A stretch of 51,966 nt of DNA, taken from positions 1 through 51,966 of the forward strand of contig JAGWWZ010000006.1 in assembly GCA_018970165.1 (NCBI GenBank), in the 5' to 3' direction. A program made the position numbers and the translations under genes. This document shows, piece by piece, positions 46,007 through 51,966 of this stretch (position 1 is its first letter; each line of letters starts with the position of its first letter). The stretch comes from Planctomycetota bacterium. Its GTDB lineage: Bacteria > Planctomycetota > Planctomycetia > Pirellulales > Pirellulaceae. Under the pieces are notes generated by a model. It did no database searches. It saw nothing but the letters and a program-made list of their open reading frames with translations, and was not told the DNA's origin.

Positions 46007-47245
46007 ATGCGTGCTAGCGAAGCGACTACCTACTACTTCAATAAAGCAGCCGACCAATTGCAGCTACCTGAATGGGTTCGCAAGCTGCTCGTGACCAACA
46101 AACGTGAAGTCACCGTCCAGGTCGCCTTCGAACGCGATGATGGTCGTATCGAAACCGTCCTCGGCTATCGAGTCCAGCATGACAACGCCCGCGGGCCGAT
46201 GAAGGGTGGGCTTCGTTATCACCCCGCCGTCGATCTCGACGAGGTACGAGCATTGGCAGCCTTGATGACCTGGAAGACCGCAGTCGTCGAACTCCCGTAC
46301 GGCGGTGCCAAGGGTGGGATCGGTATCGATCCTAAGACATTGACCAAACGCGAAATGGAACGCATGACGCGATCTTTCGTGGATCAGATCCATGAGATCG
46401 TCGGGCCCGATTCGGATATCCCTGCCCCAGACATGGGAACCAACCACGAAGTCATGGCCTGGTTCCGCAGTCAATGGGAGAAATACCACGGCTTCAATCC
46501 TGCTGTGATCACTGGCAAGCCGGTCGAGGAATACGGAGCCCGCGGTCGCGAAGAAGCGACCGGTCGAGGTGTCGGTACCATGGCCGTGAAGATGATGAAG
46601 CGACTCAATATTCGACCCGACCAATGCCGCACTGCGATTCAAGGCTTCGGTAACGTCGGCTCGCACGCTGGCAAGTATCTGCATGAGGCCGCATTTCCAG
46701 TCGTTGCGGTTAGCGATTTGAGCGGCACCTATTTCAAGCCCAAAGGACTCAACATTCCCGAACTCTTCTCTCACGTGATCAAGAATAAGGGGAGCCTCGA
46801 AGGATACTCGGGCGCGGAAAAACTACCTGCGGAGGATCTACTCGGGCTCGATGTGGATCTGCTCATCCCAGCGGCTCTCGGCGACGTCATCACCAAAAGC
46901 AACGCCGACCGAATACGGGCCAAGACGATCATCGAAGCTGCCAATGGCCCGATCGACCCCGAAGCCGACGAGATTCTCGAAGCTCGAAACGTCACAATAC
47001 TACCGGACATTCTCGCCAACGCAGGCGGGGTAACCGTAAGCTATTTTGAATGGGTCCAAAACCGGCAACATTATCGCTGGAGCCTCGATCGTGTCCGTCA
47101 GGAACTCGATCGCACGCTCACCGACGCCTTTGAACAGGTTTGGCAAGAAGCAGTGACACGCAAAGTCTCTTTGCGCACCGCTGCATTCATGCTGGCGATC
47201 ACCCGAGTACAACGAGCATCGGAACTCGCCGGTTGGTTGATCTGA
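46007..47245 (+). CDS. gdhA: glutamate dehydrogenase family enzyme
   Basis: A 412-residue Glu/Leu/Phe/Val dehydrogenase. It has RGPMKGGLRYHPAVDLDEV with the substrate-binding Lys, ELPYGGAKGGIGIDPK with the catalytic Lys, PAPDMGTNHEVMAWF, ATGRGV, and the NAD(P)-fold AIQGFGNVGSHAGKYL. The short hexameric-class length and no insertion suggest a glutamate dehydrogenase, but leucine or other specificity cannot be excluded. The ATG at 46007 is used; the open frame back into tpiA is a shadow. It probably forms an operon with tpiA. Confidence 0.9.
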   Translation: MRASEATTYYFNKAADQLQLPEWVRKLLVTNKREVTVQVAFERDDGRIETVLGYRVQHDNARGPMKGGLRYHPAVDLDEVRALAALMTWKTAVVELPYGGAKGGIGIDPKTLTKREMERMTRSFVDQIHEIVGPDSDIPAPDMGTNHEVMAWFRSQWEKYHGFNPAVITGKPVEEYGARGREEATGRGVGTMAVKMMKRLNIRPDQCRTAIQGFGNVGSHAGKYLHEAAFPVVAVSDLSGTYFKPKGLNIPELFSHVIKNKGSLEGYSGAEKLPAEDLLGLDVDLLIPAALGDVITKSNADRIRAKTIIEAANGPIDPEADEILEARNVTILPDILANAGGVTVSYFEWVQNRQHYRWSLDRVRQELDRTLTDAFEQVWQEAVTRKVSLRTAAFMLAITRVQRASELAGWLI

Positions 47246-47267
47246 TCTCTTTCTCCATCGAAGTCCT

Positions 47268-49379
47268 ATGAAATCGACCTGTTGTTTGCGAGCCAGTGGG
47301 TTGCTGCGCTTGTTCCGTCTGCTGCTATGCTTCGGTCTTTTATTTCTTGTTGATATGGACCGCACCTTGGGTGATGGACCAGCCGACAATCAAGCGCAGA
47401 GTGTCCGCCCTATTCCGCCTCCTGGAATCGCCATTCCCGCTGAGAGTCGCATGGCTCTCGAATCAAGCTTGAAGGAACTCGAAACCAAGATCGAGGCATT
47501 GCGGGCATCGAAGGATCCCTTGATCAACAAGTATCTTCCCGACGTGGAGATCTTTCAGCGAGCGGTCTCGATCGCTCTTACCGAAGATGGCTTCTTTGAT
47601 GCTGCCGATGTCGATCGAGCTTCTGCGGTATTGAAAGAGGGTTTGGCTCGAGCCGAGGCCCTCGCTTTCAAGAATCCGGTCTGGAGGCAAACACGATCCG
47701 CAACCGTACGCGGATTCCGTTCCAAACTCGATGGCACCGTGCAACCCTATGGGGTGGTCATGAATGAGTTCCCCTACGACGGTGCAAATCGCGCGGATGT
47801 GTGGTGCCGAGGTCGAAGCGAAAAAGGACTTGAACTGCAGTTCCTCGCAACGCGATTGACTCAGTTCGAACCGTTCCCGGAACCCGGTGTCATCATGATT
47901 CATCCCTTCGGCCGATATTGCAACGCGAACAAGCTCGCTGGCGAAATCGATACGCTCGAAGCGATCGAACATGCGATGAGCGAATATGCGATCGATCCAA
48001 ACCGCATCGCTATCCGTGGATTCTCGATGGGAGGCGCGGCCGCTTGGCATCTCGCCGTCCACTATCCGGATCGCTGGTTCGCCGCGAACCCCGGTGCCGG
48101 TTTCTCAGAAACCCCCGAATTCCTGAAAGTCTTTCAGTCCGAGACGCTGGAGCCCTACTGGTTTGAACAGAAGCTCTGGCAACTCTATGACTGCCCGGTC
48201 TGGGTTCGCAATCTTCGCATGCTCCCCACGATCGCCTACAGCGGAGCCCTGGACAAACAAAAACAAGCTGCCGATATCATGGCCCAGGCTGCATGGAATC
48301 TGCCGGGAGAGGCTCGCTTCGAATTAACGCACATTGTCGCTCCCAATACCGGGCATCAAGTCGCACCGGAATCGAGACGTGAAATCGAACGGCGATTGAC
48401 ATTGATCGATCAGTTGAAACTCAATCGCAAACCTGAAGGGTATTCCTTCACCACTTGTAGCCTGCGCTACAATCGCGCTCACCATATCACCATCGACGCT
48501 CTGACCGAGCACTGGGTCCCGACCACGATCCGCGAGTACCATACCGAGAACGTCATATCCGCATTCGCAGATAGCGGCGTTCAGCAATTCACGTTGTCCT
48601 ACGACGTCGGGGAGATATCGGATAGCTCTGTGTTGGTTGTGATTTTTGATTCCACGCAAGCTAGCGGAGTCGCCACTCCAAAACGTTATGAATGGAATCT
48701 CCCTCTGCGGTCCGACCGATCATTCTCCGCTACCTTTCGTAGAACCGCCGATAGCTGGGAACATGTTTCTCCGTTGGAACCCCCATCCGAAGAGATTCGC
48801 AAGCGGCACGGATTGCAGGGCCCGATCGACGATGCGTTCCTCGATGCATTCCTATTCGTGCCTCCTGCAAGCGATGGCCTTCATCCCGAAACGCAGCGTT
48901 GGGTGCAGTCCGAGTTCGATCGGGCCGTGCGCGAATGGCATCGGCAGATGCGCGGCGAGGTGCGAATCAAGAAAGCAGCGGACGTCACGCCAGACGATAT
49001 GAAGAAATACCATTTGATCCTGTGGGGTGACCCGCAGAGCAATCCACTGATCGCTCAGTTCTTACCCAAGTTGCCGCTGCGATGGTCCGCAGTATCGCTC
49101 GATATCGGAGGCAAGTCGTGGGATACCAAGTCGCATATGCCCGTGATGATTTATCCTAACCCGGCGTCTCCTAATAAATACATCGTCCTGAACAGTAGCT
49201 TCACCTATCGTGAATACGACTATCTCAACAACGCGAGGCAAGTTCCCAAGCTACCCGACTGGGCAGTGATTGATCTGAGCGAACCGCCCGGAACTCGATG
49301 GCCGGGAAAGATTGCTGACGCCAATTTCTTCGATGAACAGTGGCAAGTGAAGCCTAGCGGCCCCAATTCATCGCGGTGA
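47268..49379 (+). CDS. secreted alpha/beta hydrolase (esterase/peptidase-like)
   Basis: A 703-residue exported protein. A signal segment (LLRLFRLLLCFGLLFLV) is followed by a helical region (30-130) and an alpha/beta hydrolase domain with the nucleophile elbow AIRGFSMGGAAAWHLAVHYPDRW (Ser near 247). A His follows in NTGHQVAPESRREIERR (near 364), a plausible catalytic His. The C-terminal 250 residues carry no recognised motif and include KYHLILWGDPQSNPLIAQFLPKLPLRW. It fits planctomycete prolyl-oligopeptidase-like or esterase proteins; the substrate is unknown. It starts 22 nt after the dehydrogenase gene. Confidence 0.85.
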   Translation: MKSTCCLRASGLLRLFRLLLCFGLLFLVDMDRTLGDGPADNQAQSVRPIPPPGIAIPAESRMALESSLKELETKIEALRASKDPLINKYLPDVEIFQRAVSIALTEDGFFDAADVDRASAVLKEGLARAEALAFKNPVWRQTRSATVRGFRSKLDGTVQPYGVVMNEFPYDGANRADVWCRGRSEKGLELQFLATRLTQFEPFPEPGVIMIHPFGRYCNANKLAGEIDTLEAIEHAMSEYAIDPNRIAIRGFSMGGAAAWHLAVHYPDRWFAANPGAGFSETPEFLKVFQSETLEPYWFEQKLWQLYDCPVWVRNLRMLPTIAYSGALDKQKQAADIMAQAAWNLPGEARFELTHIVAPNTGHQVAPESRREIERRLTLIDQLKLNRKPEGYSFTTCSLRYNRAHHITIDALTEHWVPTTIREYHTENVISAFADSGVQQFTLSYDVGEISDSSVLVVIFDSTQASGVATPKRYEWNLPLRSDRSFSATFRRTADSWEHVSPLEPPSEEIRKRHGLQGPIDDAFLDAFLFVPPASDGLHPETQRWVQSEFDRAVREWHRQMRGEVRIKKAADVTPDDMKKYHLILWGDPQSNPLIAQFLPKLPLRWSAVSLDIGGKSWDTKSHMPVMIYPNPASPNKYIVLNSSFTYREYDYLNNARQVPKLPDWAVIDLSEPPGTRWPGKIADANFFDEQWQVKPSGPNSSR

Positions 49380-49413
49380 TTGAATAACTCTCGCGATGGC
49401 TCATTAGTTGGGT

Positions 49414-49438
49414 GGCACGCCCAGAGGCTTTGCGATGG
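49414..49438. repeat. 25-nt local repeat, copy 1
   Basis: The 25-nt unit here matches 50047-50071 at 23 of 25 positions, sharing the core CCAGAGGCTTTGCGATGG. Both copies are in the same intergenic region, 630 bp apart. Confidence 0.6.
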
Positions 49439-49525
49439 CCGTGGGGTTGGATCGAGCGCGCCACCCTCAGATCCTCCTCCGACGGGGACTCTCGCCCGAC
49501 TATTCAAACGCCTTCGCAGGCGCAT

Positions 49526-49590
49526 TAGCCGGGATGCGCAAGCATCCGGGTTGAACCGCACTACGCAACGCGATGTTCGCTACAGTTCCC
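49526..49590. repeat. dispersed GCAA-hairpin repeat, copy 2
   Basis: Gapless match to 28543-28607. The core GGATGCGCAAGCATCC forms a 6-bp stem with a GCAA loop. It includes the shared CGATGTTCGCTACAGTTCCC. Confidence 0.75.
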
Positions 49591-49822
49591 ATCCGGGCAC
49601 TTCACGCAGTCGGTTTGGCGAAAGATGAGAAACCCAAGCCGATCTATCCCTGGGCTTGCTTTCCCCTTTGCCTCTCCTTTCGGAATCCCCTTCCCATAAG
49701 TTTCCATCAGCGTTCATCAGTGGTTCCTGTTCCCAGGCTGTTATCTTTCTGCCCGAACATTATTTTGCCCATCCGGTTTTCGACCGAGGCTCTTCTGCAT
49801 GCGTCGACCGTTGCGGTGACAT

Positions 49823-49850
49823 CGACGGACTGGGAAGTCCGTCGTACGGG
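49823..49850. repeat. dispersed hairpin repeat, copy 2
   Basis: Perfect 9-bp arms CGACGGACT and AGTCCGTCG around a GGGA loop, followed by TACGGG. The copy at 25264-25291 has one arm mismatch. The hairpin is therefore better preserved here. Confidence 0.7.
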
Positions 49851-49969
49851 CTTGTCCAAACGCGAGGGCAAAAAATGGTGTGGCAACAAGATTTTTGGGA
49901 GATGATGAGATCGAACCGCTGATGAACGCTCATAGGACGCTGATCGAGAGAAGCCCTGCTAAAGTCCTA

Positions 49970-49990
49970 AACAACTCGATGCGCCGAAGT
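49970..49990. repeat. 21-nt dispersed repeat, copy 2
   Basis: AACAACTCGATGCGCCGAAGT matches 41878-41898 at 19 of 21 positions. Both lie between genes. Confidence 0.45.
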
Positions 49991-50046
49991 ACGATTAGGC
50001 CACCATTCGATCGTCCACCGTCTGGCGAACGTAGCTACGGTAGGTT

Positions 50047-50071
50047 GGCATGTCCAGAGGCTTTGCGATGG
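50047..50071. repeat. 25-nt local repeat, copy 2
   Basis: Partner of 49414-49438; differences are in the first 8 bases (ACG against ATG, and C against T). Confidence 0.6.
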
Positions 50072-50205
50072 GCCTGAACCTTGGGCCGGGTGCGTCGCCA
50101 AAGACACTCGGAGCCGCCATGAACAAAAACCTTTGTCATCGCCTCCAAGTTTACTGCCGCGGAGCTACTTGCGAACAATGAGTGGTGAAAGATGCGTTTT
50201 TCGGA

Positions 50206-51675
50206 CTACTTTTTCGCGCCCAACTTCCGTTTGACTTCAGAGTAATCCTTGAAGTCTTTCGGTTTGACGGATACCAGTGCGTTTTTCAAAGCATTGCGCA
50301 CCATTTCTATGCTTGTCAGGTCGTTGTTCTCCAAAACGATTGGCACAGCCATGGACGTTAACTCAGCGAGTATCTTCTCAAATCCCGGCTTTAGATTCGC
50401 TGTGATGATATCGTTTGATTCCGGAGTCGACTTAGTAACCGAGGTAATCCTTCCAATGATCAGCGTCTGCCTGTCGGTCCTTAATCCTGCTTCAAAACTC
50501 ATTTCGGCGGCAATGAAGCCCTTGCTTTCAAAAACCGTCACGATTTCTAAATCCATCTCTGCTGTATTCGCTCCCGTGACAGCGCTCGCCGCGATATGTT
50601 TTGATTTCAAAGAACCCATAGCGAGCTTGGCTAGTTGTTTATTTCCGATTTCATAGGGCCCCGACAAACTAGACCAATCCACTTCGAAAACTTTAGGTGT
50701 TGTAACGGTCTTTGCGGGAGGGGGATCATCTGGAACCGGCGTATTCGCTTGGTTATTGCGTTTGAACTTTGCACGCGTCAGAAGCTCGATTTGTTCAGCC
50801 TGCCACGCTTCGCGTAGATCAGGTGGCATCTGATCAAGAATGCTCTGCAATTCGAATGCCGCTGATCGAGCACTTTCTAACAAGCTGACTTCTGAAGACG
50901 AGGGACTACGTAGATTACGATCGCCGTTTCTTGCGAGTTTCTCTAATCGCTGTTTCTCTAAAATCTCAGCGAGTCTCATCGAATTCACCATTGTACTCAG
51001 AGCATCATTTGCTGCCCATCTCAGTTTCAGTGGCTTGCTCAAAACGAAAGCACCATAAGAACCAAAGATCCCAAGCAGAACTGCGCAACAGCCGATGGTA
51101 ATGTGCATTCGATAATCACTGGCGGTCTGCGTCCTTTGCTTCTGTTCGGATTCTCTTTGCTCCCGATCCACTTTCTCAAGCAAGCTATTTGCACTGAGTG
51201 AGCTATGACCGCTCAAAGAGTCCTTCGATTTTTTCGTCGACTCTGCTCGGGCATTCGATGCGTTGCTATTACCTGCAAGAGATTGGGCTGCCGACACCCA
51301 GTAGTCGGTGGTCGCGGGCATACCATGCGAAGGAGCGGGTGCAGAAGCCGTCCAGTTCGGGATATCACTAGGTAGGTTTAGGCTTGCCAAGTCAACGGAT
51401 GGAGAACCACCTAGTCCAACACTCGGAAAATCAGACGGGGGATTCGGTATGTCCGTTCTCGGAAGATTATTGCCTGCCCTTCCTTCCAGAATTTTGGCTA
51501 CTCCTGGAATCTTGGTCGCACTTACCCATGCACCTTTGGTGCGTGTCGCGTTCCTCAGTTCGTGCAAGGCGCTAACCGAGCCATTTTTCAGCAGTTGTAA
51601 AATTTGCGCATCGGTGAAAGGCCCCTGCACTTCACCGTTCGGGCTCTTCACCTGCCATGTCTTGTCGGTATTCAT
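50206..51675 (-). CDS. GYF-domain membrane protein
   Basis: This 489-residue protein opens with a GYF-like domain (DUF4339/GYF_2): TWQVKSPNGEVQGPFTDAQ followed by ILQLLKNGSVSALHELRNA (residues 5-60), a fold that binds proline-rich ligands. A low-complexity linker leads to a charged helix (EKVDREQRESEQKQRTQ) and a single transmembrane segment (IGCCAVLLGIFGSYGAFVL, near residues 195-215). A 270-residue extracytoplasmic region follows, ending GAKK. The start is ATG 51675; the frame extends to 51693. The C-terminal part is unrecognised. Confidence 0.78.
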   Translation of the reverse strand: MNTDKTWQVKSPNGEVQGPFTDAQILQLLKNGSVSALHELRNATRTKGAWVSATKIPGVAKILEGRAGNNLPRTDIPNPPSDFPSVGLGGSPSVDLASLNLPSDIPNWTASAPAPSHGMPATTDYWVSAAQSLAGNSNASNARAESTKKSKDSLSGHSSLSANSLLEKVDREQRESEQKQRTQTASDYRMHITIGCCAVLLGIFGSYGAFVLSKPLKLRWAANDALSTMVNSMRLAEILEKQRLEKLARNGDRNLRSPSSSEVSLLESARSAAFELQSILDQMPPDLREAWQAEQIELLTRAKFKRNNQANTPVPDDPPPAKTVTTPKVFEVDWSSLSGPYEIGNKQLAKLAMGSLKSKHIAASAVTGANTAEMDLEIVTVFESKGFIAAEMSFEAGLRTDRQTLIIGRITSVTKSTPESNDIITANLKPGFEKILAELTSMAVPIVLENNDLTSIEMVRNALKNALVSVKPKDFKDYSEVKRKLGAKK

Positions 51676-51966
51676 TGTATTTCGCAATCTCAAAATGCTA
51701 GGTTTGGAAGTTGGAACTAGCCCCTCGGTTGGAACAGGAAGCGTATGGGTGTAGGGTTCTGTGCCAAAATTAGAGAGAGAAATCAGAAAAAATTACCCCT
51801 CTCTTGGAGGAACTCAGAGTCCGCTCTTTTCTGGCGTTGAACCTGTTCCTAGAGTCTGCTTTGATGGGCTTAGGGTGGATGCGAGCCCCGGTGCCGTCAC
51901 CGACGGTGTTGCCGGATGGCACTGCACGATTCGATCTATCATGACTGCTAAGCAAAGAAATCGCTT
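51676..51966. other. right edge, no gene assigned
   Basis: Upstream of the GYF-domain gene I see no convincing gene. A 61-codon minus-strand frame (51770-51955) is Arg/Ser-rich with no motif and is probably spurious. The promoter of the GYF-domain gene presumably lies here. Confidence 0.4.

Larger units (their letters stand above)
49380..50205. other. 826-bp non-coding region rich in dispersed repeats
   Basis: No credible gene is present; open frames are short and lack signal, motif or known family. The region concentrates repeats: a pair at 49414-49438 and 50047-50071 (local), a GCAA-hairpin copy at 49526-49590, a hairpin repeat at 49823-49850 and a 21-nt repeat at 49970-49990. It lies between the convergent hydrolase and GYF-domain genes. 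Confidence 0.6.

Noticed and set aside
49573-49905. 110-codon open frame in the repeat-rich gap
   Set aside because: It overlaps two dispersed hairpin repeats and has no signal peptide, motif or ribosome site.
51770-51955. 61-codon minus-strand gene at the right edge
   Set aside because: Arg/Ser-rich, no ribosome site, no motif; most likely a chance open frame.

Overview
This window looks like chromosomal DNA of a planctomycete, probably of the Pirellulaceae (Rhodopirellula or Blastopirellula type). The evidence is family content: a DUF1559 prepilin-like protein, a secreted protein with two planctomycete-type CxxCH cytochrome modules, a very long secretin, several lipoproteins with no recognisable relatives, and an FHA-EAL and a kinase-tubulin architecture. 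Weak or absent Shine-Dalgarno sites, GTG/TTG starts and tightly packed convergent genes fit this too. I saw no rRNA, tRNA, CRISPR array, transposase, integrase or phage gene. No family assignment was checked by a database search.

Layout. 1-3.9 kb: a minus-strand group ruvX - secreted methyltransferase - miaE-like, then a small secreted protein convergent with an exported M20 amidohydrolase. 4.2-8.4 kb: an HU-like protein with an acidic tail, a small lipoprotein, a hidden DUF2256 gene, and the pair of ligase-associated DEXH helicase and PdeM-like phosphoesterase. 8.4-14.8 kb: the most interesting block. An FHA-EAL protein is divergent from a two-gene operon of a winged-helix-like AAA ATPase and a 1141-residue fusion of a Ser/Thr kinase with a tubulin/FtsZ-like domain. 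14.8-25 kb: clpC with an 18-bp perfect palindrome upstream, a membrane protein, a Pro/Gly-rich lipoprotein, the cytochrome-module protein, recR, an ABC-F ATPase, tsaE and a DUF1559 protein. 25.4-32.6 kb: an ABM monooxygenase, an acyl-CoA synthetase-GNAT fusion, thiL, dxs and ispA, the last two coupled by TGATG. 32.9-38.7 kb: a Gly/Phe-repeat BON protein overlapping a convergent lipoprotein gene, which follows a giant secretin. 38.8-47.2 kb: guaB, a secreted protein starting inside guaB, xseB, a lipoprotein, a ParA-like ATPase, tpiA and glutamate dehydrogenase. 47.2-52 kb: a secreted alpha/beta hydrolase, an 826-bp repeat-rich non-coding stretch and a GYF-domain membrane protein.

Most of the window is housekeeping: DNA repair (ruvX, recR, xseB, helicase/PdeM), isoprenoid and thiamine cofactor synthesis (dxs, ispA, thiL), tRNA modification (miaE-like, tsaE), central metabolism (tpiA, guaB, gdh) and proteolysis (clpC). 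The envelope genes (secretin, lipoproteins, BON protein, cytochrome-module protein) are lineage-specific. The best candidate for an undescribed system is 8391-14824. A phosphothreonine-binding c-di-GMP phosphodiesterase, an AAA ATPase and a kinase-tubulin fusion sit together, suggesting phosphorylation-controlled assembly of a cytoskeletal-type polymer linked to c-di-GMP. A second layer is a set of short dispersed hairpin repeats shared between intergenic regions more than 20 kb apart.
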